Below, in pieces: positions 21,659 through 31,685 of a stretch of 37,241 bases of DNA (the stretch's first letter is position 1; the number at the start of each line of letters is the position of its first letter). A program made the position numbers and the translations under genes. Origin of the DNA: Desulfurococcaceae archaeon (GTDB lineage: Archaea; Thermoproteota; Thermoprotei_A; Sulfolobales; NBVN01); contig JAJHQR010000009.1 in the NCBI GenBank assembly GCA_020833255.1, forward strand, positions 1 to 37,241, given 5' to 3'. The notes beneath the pieces are model-generated. The model saw nothing but the letters and a program-made list of their open reading frames with translations. It did not search any database and was not told where the DNA came from.

Positions 21659-23219
21659 GCTCCTCGACCCGCTTAGCGACAGACACCATCACCTCATCCT
21701 CGCTTAAGTTACCGAACCTGACTAACTCGTAATACTTCGTTAAATCGTTAAACAACTTAGTGAGTTCCTCCCCTGCGAGCACCTTAATCTTAGGCAGTAA
21801 TTTGACGGCGATTTCCCTATGCGTTTCATGCTTACCTAAAGAAACTTCGAAGAACCTACATAAACTCTCCACGACTGACCAGAACGCCCTCACCACGTAG
21901 GAAGTAACGGCCTCAGTTGGCGGTGCTTGTTTAACGTGAGGCACCCTACTCACTAAGTCGCGTCTGCTGACTGAGGAGAACTTCAGGAGGAGTATTATGC
22001 TAGCCGCTGAAGACGCGAAAATAACGAGTAGTAATGGCGCGTAAGACCCTAGCATAACCCCTCTTGCGGGGGGTGGGCTCACTCCTTGACTAGGTTCGGG
22101 AAAACCGGAGCTACTTAAGAATGCTGGTTTTGAGGAAATCAAGTACATGAGAGAGCTTAACTCGCTTGAGAACCTGTAAGTGATTTCCGAATCCTTCTCG
22201 CTGCTGACCGCCGTGAAAACCCGAACTACTAGGGATGAGGTTCTAGGTTCCGGGCTGGTGATTGACATATTATACCTCCTCTCCCTCACGTACTTATTAA
22301 TCTCTTCTACAAGAACCTCCTCATCAACTTCCTCAAGCCTGTTAAGATCGTTCAATAACCTGTTAAGGTCTTCCGGCGGGAGTCTCTTAATAATCTCAAT
22401 TAACGGGCCGCTGACATTGGCTCTCAAGAGCGTCTCAAGAACCTCGCTAATAATCGTTGAGTTGCCTAGAACGTTGCCGGACCCGCCGAGCAACTTACTT
22501 AACGACGCGTATTTAGCGTAGGAGGAGGCTATTAAGTACATGCATGAACCGATCAGCATGGAGGTAGTGTAGGAGACGTTGACCCCGAAATCAGCGGCTT
22601 TCTTGAAATCCCCTGCCTCAACGTAGTCTAAGAACTTAAGGATCTGAAGCCTTAACTCGTTCCTCAAGTCCTCACTCACTACCCTGACTTTAGGTTCCCT
22701 CATCAAGTAAATCATGAAGTACGATAACTCGTTGTGATCTCCGTAACTCACGAAACCTGAGAGAATAACTAGTAACACGTTAGATAGTGTGGAATAGTCT
22801 GTCATGTTTAAAGATCTTGTCGCGTGATAAAGTAGCCAACCCAAGTCATCGTTATTCACGGTCAAATCATCAGATTTATTAAGTATTTTGAGAGCCATGA
22901 CGTGCTTACCGCCGACGAAGAAGGCAACCGGGTTATCACTAGCTAAGTACTCATAAACGCGAGTAACCACCAACTTCATTAAGGTTTGGTTGTTTGTTGA
23001 GATAGCCTCCTCCAGCAAAGCCTTCAAATCTTCTCTACCGACCCTGCTCAGCCACTCACTCAGAACTTTCGGAGCTTCTAATAACTCCTGCGACTTGCTC
23101 TGGAGGTCTGGTGAGTGTCTAGCCTCAGCGACCGGGCTGGGAACACTAAGCAATACTAAGAATAGGATTAACGTAGGAGTCAGCGCTTTGAGAAAGCAGG
23201 ATATTACAGCGAATCCCAT
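21630..23219 (-). CDS. Membrane-anchored protein with DUF4129-like C-terminal domain
   Basis: N-terminal signal, internal TM (MLGSYAPLLLVIFASSAASIILLLKF), C-terminal SLGKHETHREIAVKLLP...LTKLFNDLTKYYELVRFG pattern of DUF4129; divergent from moxR. Confidence 0.6.
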   Translation of the reverse strand: MGFAVISCFLKALTPTLILFLVLLSVPSPVAEARHSPDLQSKSQELLEAPKVLSEWLSRVGREDLKALLEEAISTNNQTLMKLVVTRVYEYLASDNPVAFFVGGKHVMALKILNKSDDLTVNNDDLGWLLYHATRSLNMTDYSTLSNVLLVILSGFVSYGDHNELSYFMIYLMREPKVRVVSEDLRNELRLQILKFLDYVEAGDFKKAADFGVNVSYTTSMLIGSCMYLIASSYAKYASLSKLLGGSGNVLGNSTIISEVLETLLRANVSGPLIEIIKRLPPEDLNRLLNDLNRLEEVDEEVLVEEINKYVRERRYNMSITSPEPRTSSLVVRVFTAVSSEKDSEITYRFSSELSSLMYLISSKPAFLSSSGFPEPSQGVSPPPARGVMLGSYAPLLLVIFASSAASIILLLKFSSVSRRDLVSRVPHVKQAPPTEAVTSYVVRAFWSVVESLCRFFEVSLGKHETHREIAVKLLPKIKVLAGEELTKLFNDLTKYYELVRFGNLSEDEVMVSVAKRVEEHVLKWGQGS

Positions 23220-23260
23220 CGCCCCAAAGAAGTTAGTCTTCGGAGAAAATAAGTTTCAGC

Positions 23261-24304
23261 ATGATCAAACGGGTAAGCTGTTTTGGAAATAACGGTAATG
23301 TTCGTTGGATTGGTTTAGTAGATATTAGGTTATTGGAAGAAATAGTGGTGGAGATAGAGTTGAGGTATGTTGAGGCGATAGTTAGTAGGGTGGTTGAGGC
23401 TTCTAGGGAGGTGTTGGTTGAGAGAGAGTGGGATGTGAAGTTGTTGGTTTTGTCGGTGATTGCCGGGGGCCATGTCTTGATTGAGGGAATACCCGGCATA
23501 GCCAAGACTCTAACAGCTAAGACCGTCGCTAAGTTGCTTAATCTGAGGTTTAGTAGGATTCAGTTAACGCCTGACTTACTGCCGGCAGACATAGTGGGTA
23601 CTAAGGTCTTTAATCAGAAGACAGGGGATTTCGAGGTTGTGGTAGGTCCTGTGAACGCTAATCTAGTCTTAGCTGACGAGATAAACAGAGCGTCTCCGAG
23701 AACTCAGTCAGCGTTGCTTGAGGCTATGCAGGAGAGGCAGGTAACTATTGAAGGTGTGACGATTAAGTTGCCGGAACCTTTCACGGTCATCGCTACCATG
23801 AATCCCGTGGAGCTGGAGGGGGTCTTCCCCTTGCCTGAAGCACAGTTAGACAGGTTCTTCCTGAAGATAAGTATGAGGACTCTGAGTAGGGAGGGCTTGA
23901 TAGAGTTGTTGAGGAGGGGTACGCTGAAGATAGAGGAAGCCTTCGCTGAGTTAAAGCCGGTCGCTAACGCTGACGAGATACTTGAGGGGAGGAGGGAGAT
24001 AAGTAACGTGTACGTCGATGACTCGGTAACGGATTACATGCTGAGGATATATGAGTCAATAAATAAGCACAGGTATGTTAGGTTAGGTGTCACGCCTAGA
24101 GGACTCATAATGCTTCACACTCTAGCTAAGTGCTTAGCGCTTTCTGAAGGGAGGAATTACGTGATACCTGACGACGTGAAATCCGCGGCGGTACCTGCCT
24201 TAAGCCACAGGGTCTTGCTTAAGCCGGAGGTCTTAGCTGAGGGTTTTTCATCGAGAGATGTCATAGAAGAGGTTTTGAGAATCGTGGAGGTGCCGAGACC
24301 ATAA
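23261..24304 (+). CDS. MoxR-type AAA+ ATPase
   Basis: GGHVLIEGIPGIAKTLTAKTVAK; LLPADIVGTKVFNQKTGDFEVVVGPV; LADEINRASPRTQSALLEAMQERQVTIEG. The start is probably downstream of the ORF-track start. Confidence 0.92.
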   Translation: MIKRVSCFGNNGNVRWIGLVDIRLLEEIVVEIELRYVEAIVSRVVEASREVLVEREWDVKLLVLSVIAGGHVLIEGIPGIAKTLTAKTVAKLLNLRFSRIQLTPDLLPADIVGTKVFNQKTGDFEVVVGPVNANLVLADEINRASPRTQSALLEAMQERQVTIEGVTIKLPEPFTVIATMNPVELEGVFPLPEAQLDRFFLKISMRTLSREGLIELLRRGTLKIEEAFAELKPVANADEILEGRREISNVYVDDSVTDYMLRIYESINKHRYVRLGVTPRGLIMLHTLAKCLALSEGRNYVIPDDVKSAAVPALSHRVLLKPEVLAEGFSSRDVIEEVLRIVEVPRP

Positions 24305-24306
24305 GA

Positions 24307-25605
24307 GTGACGAGGACCTCGGTAACGTACGTTAGTTATGGCGGGCTCTACCTACTAACACTTACTTCAGTACTCCTTTCATCAGTGCTGGTGGTTTTCG
24401 AGCTACATCACTACTTAGTGATTAGTGTCGCGGGCTTTCTGCTGGCAGGTTATGTCGCTGGAGCACTACACTCACTTAAAAAGCTGGGTAACGTCCTCGC
24501 GGATTACCCGACAGACTTGAGGGTTATCGAGGGCGAGACACCTGTTCTGAGCTTAGTTGTTAGAGCGCCTCATCTAGAGTTGCTTAAGGTGGTTAAGGCG
24601 GATCTCGCTTGTGATGCTGGCTTGAAACTCTCTGATTACTCGGTAAGGAAGAACGGTCAGGTACTGGAAATCAGGATGGGTCTTAACGCTAGGGTGGGGA
24701 CGCACAGGATAAACACGTTGTTTCTTCGATTCGTTGTTCTCGGAGGGCTTGCGGAGGGGTTGATGAGCCTTGAGATCTTCACCGAGGTTCAGGTGCTGCC
24801 CGGGTTCAGTATTGGTGTTGTCCCGTACACGATACCGGGCTTCAGACACTTAGGTGTTGGCCCTTCTAGGGTTAGGGGGCCTGGCACGAACATATTCGAG
24901 GTGAGGGAGTACATGCCGGGAGACGAGTTCAAGAAGATAGATTGGAAAGCGACGGCAAGGCTTTCAAGACTAGCTGTTAAGGAGTTTGAGAAGGAGATGC
25001 ATAGGGATGTCGTGATATCGCTCGTGCTTAGCGATAAGTTTTTCTATCCGGGGAGTAAGGCGCTTGAGAACCTGTTACGGGAGGTATGTAAGCTAGCTTT
25101 AGGGCTTCTTTCTAACGGTCTTCACGTCAGGTTACTCGTGGTTACGGAGAGGGGGTTCCTACTAAGCAATAAGGTAACGTCAATCAGTAAGATAGGTGAG
25201 TTGCTGGGGGTTCTCTCCAGAATTGAATGGCCCGACAGACCCTTAATGACCTACTCAGCGTTGAGGGTTGCTTCATGGCTACTGCTCCCAGTAGTGGTGA
25301 GTACTTGTTCCGTGCCGTGCGCGGTAGTCAACATAATGTGTCTCGAGGACGTGAGCGACGTGGAAGCGGCTTACCGCATATTTAAGAAGCTTAAGACACT
25401 AGCTCACGACGTGGTGTTCGTGGTCACCGCCCCAGCACTCATAGACTTAAGGCAAGAGGAGGTAACCCTGGAAGACTTGAGTAGCGCGTATCAAGAAGTG
25501 GAAAACCTGGTTAAGCTGTCTAGGAAGCTACCTAACAGCGTCGTAGCACCGGACATAAGTAGCGTTGCTCTTAACAAGGTCTTAAGCATGCGTGCAACCG
25601 CTTAA
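24307..25605 (+). CDS. DUF58 family protein
   Basis: GPGTNIFEVREYMPGDEFKKIDWKATARLSRLAVKEFEKEMHRDV is the DUF58 core; downstream of moxR; GTG start. Confidence 0.9.
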   Translation: MTRTSVTYVSYGGLYLLTLTSVLLSSVLVVFELHHYLVISVAGFLLAGYVAGALHSLKKLGNVLADYPTDLRVIEGETPVLSLVVRAPHLELLKVVKADLACDAGLKLSDYSVRKNGQVLEIRMGLNARVGTHRINTLFLRFVVLGGLAEGLMSLEIFTEVQVLPGFSIGVVPYTIPGFRHLGVGPSRVRGPGTNIFEVREYMPGDEFKKIDWKATARLSRLAVKEFEKEMHRDVVISLVLSDKFFYPGSKALENLLREVCKLALGLLSNGLHVRLLVVTERGFLLSNKVTSISKIGELLGVLSRIEWPDRPLMTYSALRVASWLLLPVVVSTCSVPCAVVNIMCLEDVSDVEAAYRIFKKLKTLAHDVVFVVTAPALIDLRQEEVTLEDLSSAYQEVENLVKLSRKLPNSVVAPDISSVALNKVLSMRATA

Positions 25606-25637
25606 GACTTTAATTTTCACTATCTCTTAATTGTTGA

Positions 25638-26654
25638 GTGTTGTGGATGAGTGAGGAGGCTGTTAAGGTCACTAAGCTAGCTAAGAAGTACTTGACTAAG
25701 AAGAGGAAGGGGTTGCTGAAGAGTGAGAAGCTAGTTGTTGAAGCGCTGAGAGGGGTTAGCTTCACAGTCAATTACGGCGAGGTCGTGGGGCTTCTAGGAC
25801 CTAACGGCGCCGGCAAGACAACCACGATTAAAATTCTCTCAACCCTGCTCTTACCAGACTCTGGGGAGGCTAGGGTAGGGGGTTTTGATGTGGTTAAGGA
25901 AGCAAGTAAAGTCAGGAAGTTGATCGGCGTTATGCTGAGCGTGGAGAAAGGCTTCTACGGCAAGTTAACTGGTAGGGAGAACCTTATTTACTTCGGCTCG
26001 CTTTACGGGTTGAGCGGGGCTGATTTAAGGAAGAGGGTTGATGAGGTAATGGAGCTTGTTGGGTTGAGTGAGTTAGAGGCTGAAGATAAGCTTTACGAGG
26101 AATACTCGACCGGTATGAAGGCTAGGCTCTCACTAGCTAGAGCTCTCTTGAAAAACCCGCCGATACTCTTGCTTGATGAGCCGACGCTAGGTCTTGACCC
26201 GATGAGTGCTAGGAAAGTGAGGGACTTAGTTAAGTCTCTGGCGTTGAGGGAGGGTAAAGCAGTGATATACACCACGCACAACATGTTCGAGGCCGAGCTA
26301 GTTTGTGACAGGATCTTATTAATTGATAAGGGGTCTATAGTCGCTTCGGGAACCCCGGAAGAACTGAAGAATAAGATAAGTGACATAAAGACGGTGATAC
26401 TTCAGGTTAGGAGGGGGTCCGGGAACCTGAACGCGTTCTTGAGTAAGCTGGCTGAGGTAGCTGTAGGTGGCGTGGCGATGGAGGAACTCGGCGTGGACTA
26501 CTTAGAAATAAAGTTTAACGTGAGATCCGTGGAAGAATCCCTCAATAAGGTGATGAGGTTGCTGACTGAGGGAGGGTTAACGACGAATTCGTTTAAGGTA
26601 GTTGAGCCCACGCTTGAGGACGTATTCATATACTTCACCGGAGGTAAGGCGTAG
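25638..26654 (+). CDS. ABC-2 type transporter ATP-binding protein
   Basis: GLLGPNGAGKTTTIKILSTLLLPDSG (Walker A); YSTGMKARLSLARALLKNPPILLLDEPTLGLDP (signature and Walker B). Confidence 0.95.
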   Translation: MLWMSEEAVKVTKLAKKYLTKKRKGLLKSEKLVVEALRGVSFTVNYGEVVGLLGPNGAGKTTTIKILSTLLLPDSGEARVGGFDVVKEASKVRKLIGVMLSVEKGFYGKLTGRENLIYFGSLYGLSGADLRKRVDEVMELVGLSELEAEDKLYEEYSTGMKARLSLARALLKNPPILLLDEPTLGLDPMSARKVRDLVKSLALREGKAVIYTTHNMFEAELVCDRILLIDKGSIVASGTPEELKNKISDIKTVILQVRRGSGNLNAFLSKLAEVAVGGVAMEELGVDYLEIKFNVRSVEESLNKVMRLLTEGGLTTNSFKVVEPTLEDVFIYFTGGKA

Positions 26655-27466
26655 TGAACGTGCTACCGTTGATTAAGTCCGAGATGTTGTTGGTTTACGG
26701 GGAATTGCTGAGGAGGAGACAGGCTTTATTCACTTATGTTGCCTATCCTTACATAATGACTTTCTTCATAATATTCGTCGGCTCCTCCGTAGGGTCGCTG
26801 GAGAATTTCGAGGTTAGGGTTGGTGTGAACCCCTTCCTCTTCTTCATAGCCGCATCGTTCAACTTCCTAGCCATACTCGGCATAGTAGATGATGTTTTAT
26901 GGAGCCCTATATACGATGATAACATAGGTACGTTGCCTTACGTGCTCTCAAGCACTACGCCGTGGTTCTTGAGGCTCCTCATAATACCTATACCGCGTTT
27001 AGTCTTAACTATAATACTAGGCTTCACCAGCTTAGTCCCGCTCTTCACGTATTTCGAGGGTGTTGAGGGGTTCCTTACCTCGCTCTTGCTGATGGGTTTA
27101 GCTTGCCTTGCAGGCTTGCTCTTATCGACGTTCGCTATCTTCTTGGCGTGCAGTGTGTCGATGGTGATGGGTGAGTCTTGGAGATTGCTAAACATAGTTA
27201 GGCCTCTCATGATGATATTGCTGGGTATTTACTACCCTAGAGTTTTAATGCATTTCACGATCCGCGTGATATCTTACCTCCTGCCGTCATCGCATATTGT
27301 TGACTTAACGCTTTACACGTTGGTAGGTGGGGGAACGCCTGAAGTCTTGACGGTCCTCACGATGCTCGGCTTAGGTATCGCTTTAGCGATAGCTTACGGG
27401 CCTCTCTCATACGGTAGCACCAAGTCTCTGGAGATGAAGAAGTTGAGGGAGGGGGTTAAGACGTGA
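26654..27466 (+). CDS. ABC-2 type transporter permease
   Basis: Hydrophobic 270 aa with about six TM segments, immediately downstream of the ATP-binding subunit. Confidence 0.82.
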   Translation: MNVLPLIKSEMLLVYGELLRRRQALFTYVAYPYIMTFFIIFVGSSVGSLENFEVRVGVNPFLFFIAASFNFLAILGIVDDVLWSPIYDDNIGTLPYVLSSTTPWFLRLLIIPIPRLVLTIILGFTSLVPLFTYFEGVEGFLTSLLLMGLACLAGLLLSTFAIFLACSVSMVMGESWRLLNIVRPLMMILLGIYYPRVLMHFTIRVISYLLPSSHIVDLTLYTLVGGGTPEVLTVLTMLGLGIALAIAYGPLSYGSTKSLEMKKLREGVKT

Positions 27467-28290
27467 GCTCGTTTAGTAGAGCGCGTTTATTCATGAACTC
27501 AGCTAGAACTGTGTTCGTGAGTTATGTTAAGGCTGAGCTCCTGAGGAGTAAGGGGTTTTTCTTAGGCTTAATATCGATGTCTGCTTGGCTAGCCATCCTC
27601 ATGCTCCCGATGACTCTCTTCAGGGACCCGAGAACACCTGCCGACACCATCTCCACCTACATGTTCATCGGTATAGCTATTTTCCAAGCATACTCAGTGA
27701 GTACCTGGGATTGGGGTTGGGAGTTGAGGGACTCCCTCTTCAGAGGTGTTTTAGAGAACGTGATAGTTAGCGGGTCGAGCATCTTCGTCATGTACGTCGG
27801 AATAATACCGATAACTATTAGCTGGTTAATGCTTTCGCTAGGCATAACCTACTTAATGCTCTCAGTCCTAGTAGCTCCGCCATCGCTTCAGGTCGCTGAC
27901 CCAGCCCTATTCTCCTTAGGTCTAATATCCTTAGCGGTGGTTCTCTTCGCTTACGCGATGATCCTAGGGTCGACCCTCATATCTTCCGGGACTTCCGGCG
28001 CTGTGGTAGAGTTTATTTCGTGGATACTCCCTATAGCTACGGGCGGCATAACCCCCCTAGCCAACCTACCGCCCTCGATGAGATTCATAGCGTTATTAAC
28101 CCCTTTCAGTTACCCGGCGGAACTCCTCAGACACTCACTAGGTCTCGCAAGCCTCGTATTACCTGAGGAAGTCATGTTGGTAGCCTCCGTGCTATACCCA
28201 ACTGCTTTCCTAGCTTTCGGCTACTTCTATTTCAAGATTCAGCTACGTAAGCTACTTAAGGAAGGAGTTAAGACTGTCTCGCTTTGGTAA
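27463..28290 (+). CDS. ABC-2 type transporter permease
   Basis: 275 aa, about six TM segments, 4-nt overlap with the preceding permease. Confidence 0.82.
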   Translation: MSSFSRARLFMNSARTVFVSYVKAELLRSKGFFLGLISMSAWLAILMLPMTLFRDPRTPADTISTYMFIGIAIFQAYSVSTWDWGWELRDSLFRGVLENVIVSGSSIFVMYVGIIPITISWLMLSLGITYLMLSVLVAPPSLQVADPALFSLGLISLAVVLFAYAMILGSTLISSGTSGAVVEFISWILPIATGGITPLANLPPSMRFIALLTPFSYPAELLRHSLGLASLVLPEEVMLVASVLYPTAFLAFGYFYFKIQLRKLLKEGVKTVSLW

Positions 28291-28376
28291 ACACTCCCTA
28301 ACCCATCACGTATTAAGGTAACGAAGGCTTTCTGAGACTTACCCGGTTCCAGAGCGTGAAATATAAAAGCTTCTTA

Positions 28377-28389
28377 ATAAATATTTTTC
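28377..28389 (+). promoter_or_regulatory. Putative TATA box for the SEC59-like gene
   Basis: AATAAATATTTTT about 30 nt upstream of the start at 28420; a second candidate AATATAAAAGC lies at about 28360-28370. Confidence 0.35.
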
Positions 28390-28419
28390 AGCATGTCTAA
28401 ATATGAGGTGCTTCAGTGA

Positions 28420-29121
28420 ATGAATCTAGGGTTGCACTTAGAGAGTTTATTGCCTGCGAACACCGTGGTGGAGGCTGGGATTGCTACCGTGCTCTTCATC
28501 TATGTCCTGGGAGTGGTTTACGGGACTAGGTACACGTACGATTTAATGGTTAAGAAGGGGCTTACACACAACGTAGCCGTATATTTCAACAGGAAGTTGA
28601 TACACGTGCTAGCGGGGGGTGTGGTAGCTCTTATAGTGCCCTTCGTGTTCACGTCACCCACAATACCTTTTATTTTAGCGCTAGTGTTGGCTCTCATAAC
28701 CTGGATACCGCATAAGAGAGGGAAACTCCTGACTTGGTTTCAGGTACCGGATAATGCTTACGAAGTAAACTTCTGCATAGCTTGGGGAACCATATTACTA
28801 GCTTCATGGCTTATTTTCAACACACCCATATACGGTCTAATACCCGTGCTCTTCATGTCTTTCGGTGACGCCGCCACGGGAGTGGTCAGGAACCTAATAT
28901 ACAGGAGGAGAACAAAGTCTTGGTGGGGTAACTTCGCGATGTTCTTGGCGTGTCTTCCTATAGCGTACTACTTCGTAGGGCTTTGGGGGATTCCTGTAGC
29001 CGCGCTGTCTTCATACATAGAACACTACGAGTTCAACCCGATAGACGATAACCTGTTAATTAGCGCTACCTCCTTCTTATCACTCCTTCTACTCTCATAC
29101 GCGGGATTGATAAACATCTAA
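28420..29121 (+). CDS. SEC59/dolichol kinase/phosphatidate cytidylyltransferase-like membrane protein
   Basis: NRKLIHVLAGG, MSFGDAATGVVRN and KSWWGNFAMF match the conserved motifs of this CTP-dependent lipid kinase family; polytopic. Confidence 0.72.
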   Translation: MNLGLHLESLLPANTVVEAGIATVLFIYVLGVVYGTRYTYDLMVKKGLTHNVAVYFNRKLIHVLAGGVVALIVPFVFTSPTIPFILALVLALITWIPHKRGKLLTWFQVPDNAYEVNFCIAWGTILLASWLIFNTPIYGLIPVLFMSFGDAATGVVRNLIYRRRTKSWWGNFAMFLACLPIAYYFVGLWGIPVAALSSYIEHYEFNPIDDNLLISATSFLSLLLLSYAGLINI

Positions 29122-29180
29122 GCTAGAGATTTTTAGGTTTTAAATCCAGCCACGAAAACAGTGTTCGGTTCTTGAGCGCG

Positions 29181-31631
29181 CTACTCCAGGCACTTAACGT
29201 CTAGGATCTCGCTCAATCCTTTAAGGATTGCCAGAGCCTCAACAGCCACCTCATCTCCTCCCCCAACCCTTTCTCCCAGGCTACCCCCATACTTTTTCAT
29301 CAATAAGCATACCGTAGCTCTAGTCTTCCAGAGGTTTCTGAGGGCTGAAGAGCTCATGAAGTCTTTCAACACAGAAACGCTTTTCTCAGCGTTCCTTAAG
29401 ACACTCAAGTTATTCAAGTCTTTAACAAGCGAACGTAGTTGATTGGAGATCCCGGTATCTAACTCGCTCACCAAGTTAGGTATCTCAACACCGAACTCTT
29501 TAATCATCGTGAGGACGTCGCTTAAGCTGGAGGGGTCTAGTAACTGCTTATTAAGTAACTCACGTAGCTCGTAAGTCACGTACAACTTAATAAACTCCTT
29601 GAAGTAATCGAGAAACGGCGCCCTAGAGAGGACGGCGCTCCTCGCTATCGAGTAATTGGTTGTTAGTATTTCCTTAACCCTCCAATGAACCCTATCGAGT
29701 AGGTTGCTGAAGTAATTACTTATGATGACGTCCTGGAAATCCCTACGTAACTCACTAAAATTCTTGACCCTACTAAAGCGTTGCAACATGAACTTCTCGA
29801 GCCCTGCGAGATCGTTGCTGCTAACGTAATCTCTTAAAGCGTTATGCATAGCCCTCAAATCAAGTCCCTCAGGAGTTGTTGAAGCCCCGATCAAGACACG
29901 GCCGTTTATTGAGTGGGAATAATGAACGCATTCACTACTCTCCAAGGTCGCTAGGAACGTGATCCGAGCCTTACCGAAGGAATACTTAAGACTTCCTAAG
30001 ACGTGGGACTCACTACCTAGGTCTTCAATCAAGTAACCGAAGACTCTTCTAACGCGTTCTGAGGAACCGTTATTCAGGTTCAGCATAGAGTGTAGTATGC
30101 ATACGTCGTGAAAGTCCACGACGGCTTTCTTAACGTAACGCTCGTATATGTCCGCACCGTTCCCTAAGTCCCGTATATTGCTTCTAGCACCCTCAAGAAA
30201 CTTCAAGTACTTAGTTTCTAAATCCACGCCGGCTAACTCCTTAGCTAGTTGCATGGATCTAGCAGCGTGTTTCATGACTTGAATAGACTCAATATTAGAT
30301 ATGTCGTCGAAGAACCAACCGTCGCTGGAGAGGGCTAGGTAAGCATGCCTCATCATCTCCAGGAGCTTAAGCGCTCTTACCATGACGTCCTTGGTGACGG
30401 GGGCTTTGATTAACTTGCTTAAGTAATTAATTACTGATTCTTCGGACCCGCCCATAAACGACGCGTAGTTAAGTAAGGCGTTAAGAGGGTCTGCGAAGAC
30501 CTCACGAGATTCCTTGAAGAAGATTCCCTTGACTTCGTTGAGTAACCAATCCATAGAATTCCTGAGAGGCTTTCTCCACTCCTGACTCCAAGCCCTGTTG
30601 ACGTCTATCCTGCACCCACAGTTACTCCTCCACCTCTCGATTCCGTGCACGCAACTCCAGGAAGTATTCTCGAATATCTTGACTTCCCGCCTGGGCGGGT
30701 TAAGCTCCAGAAACTCGCCGAAGTTAGTGATTCTAGCTAGTTTCTTAGCGTTAAGATCTCTTAACGCGTAAGCGAGCGCTAAGTGACCGTACTTCTTGTG
30801 GTGCCCGTACGTCTCCCCGTCAGTAGCTATAGTGACTAGCTCTACGTCGCCTGAGTTGCTGAAAGCCTTAAGAATGTTCTTGGCGAAAGTATCCCCATTA
30901 CTCAGTAAATCACCGAACGCGACGCCGTGCGAGAGTCTTGCGTCGTAAAAGAATAAAACGATGCTTCTCCCGGAAGAGGTTTTGTAGATGTATGGTTGTC
31001 TAGTGTCTACCCTGCCACCACTCACATCTACCCACACACCGTCAGGCCCCCTCACCTCACGTGCTTGATGCGGTGCTAATACAGTGAATTTAATGCCTAG
31101 CTCCGCTAGCACGTCTAGAGTTTCATCATCTACGGCGGTCTCAGGGAGCCACATACCCTCAGGGTACCTACCGAAAGCCTCTTTAAAGACCTCTATCCCC
31201 CAGTAAGTAGCTACGTACTTATCCTCCCTACTAGCGAGAGGCATTATCATGTGGTTGTAGACTTGCGCGATGGCGGACCCATGGCCTGAGAACCTGCTCC
31301 TGCTGATGTGATCAGCTTCCACAACCGCTTCGTAGACGTCAGGTGCTTTCTCCTGAAGCCACTTAAGCAATGTAGGCCCTACGTTAAAGCTAATCCAGGA
31401 GTAGTTATTGATCACGTCGATTACTCGGCCTTCACTATCGATTATGGGAATTAAGGCGTTAGGCCTATAACACTCCTCGGTGATTCTCTCGTTCCAGTCG
31501 TGGTAGGGGTAGGCACTCTCTTCTTGAGGAATCTCGAAAAGCCACGGATCCTCTCTTGACGGTTGATAGAAATGCGCGTGAATCACCACATACTTACTCA
31601 AGCTCGACATCTCAAGCACCAGATAAACCAC
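29181..31631 (-). CDS. GH57 family glycoside hydrolase with DUF3536-like C-terminal region
   Basis: VIHAHFYQPSREDPWLFEIPQEESAYPYHDWNERITEECYRPNA; RYPEGMWLPETAVDDETLDVLAELGIKFTVLAPHQA; VTIATDGETYGHHKKYG; 816 aa. Confidence 0.88.
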   Translation of the reverse strand: MVYLVLEMSSLSKYVVIHAHFYQPSREDPWLFEIPQEESAYPYHDWNERITEECYRPNALIPIIDSEGRVIDVINNYSWISFNVGPTLLKWLQEKAPDVYEAVVEADHISRSRFSGHGSAIAQVYNHMIMPLASREDKYVATYWGIEVFKEAFGRYPEGMWLPETAVDDETLDVLAELGIKFTVLAPHQAREVRGPDGVWVDVSGGRVDTRQPYIYKTSSGRSIVLFFYDARLSHGVAFGDLLSNGDTFAKNILKAFSNSGDVELVTIATDGETYGHHKKYGHLALAYALRDLNAKKLARITNFGEFLELNPPRREVKIFENTSWSCVHGIERWRSNCGCRIDVNRAWSQEWRKPLRNSMDWLLNEVKGIFFKESREVFADPLNALLNYASFMGGSEESVINYLSKLIKAPVTKDVMVRALKLLEMMRHAYLALSSDGWFFDDISNIESIQVMKHAARSMQLAKELAGVDLETKYLKFLEGARSNIRDLGNGADIYERYVKKAVVDFHDVCILHSMLNLNNGSSERVRRVFGYLIEDLGSESHVLGSLKYSFGKARITFLATLESSECVHYSHSINGRVLIGASTTPEGLDLRAMHNALRDYVSSNDLAGLEKFMLQRFSRVKNFSELRRDFQDVIISNYFSNLLDRVHWRVKEILTTNYSIARSAVLSRAPFLDYFKEFIKLYVTYELRELLNKQLLDPSSLSDVLTMIKEFGVEIPNLVSELDTGISNQLRSLVKDLNNLSVLRNAEKSVSVLKDFMSSSALRNLWKTRATVCLLMKKYGGSLGERVGGGDEVAVEALAILKGLSEILDVKCLE

Positions 31632-31685
31632 GCGGAATTCTTTTTAATTCTTAACACCTAAGCAGCATTAAGACCGGAATCGCGC

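Noticed and set aside
22180-22521. 113-aa plus-strand ORF opposite the DUF4129-like gene
   Set aside because: Ser/Leu/Thr-rich antisense frame lying wholly within a longer plausible gene.
23233-23505. 90-aa minus-strand ORF over the 5' end of moxR
   Set aside because: Ser/Thr/Asn-rich antisense frame; the region is explained by the divergent promoter and moxR coding sequence.
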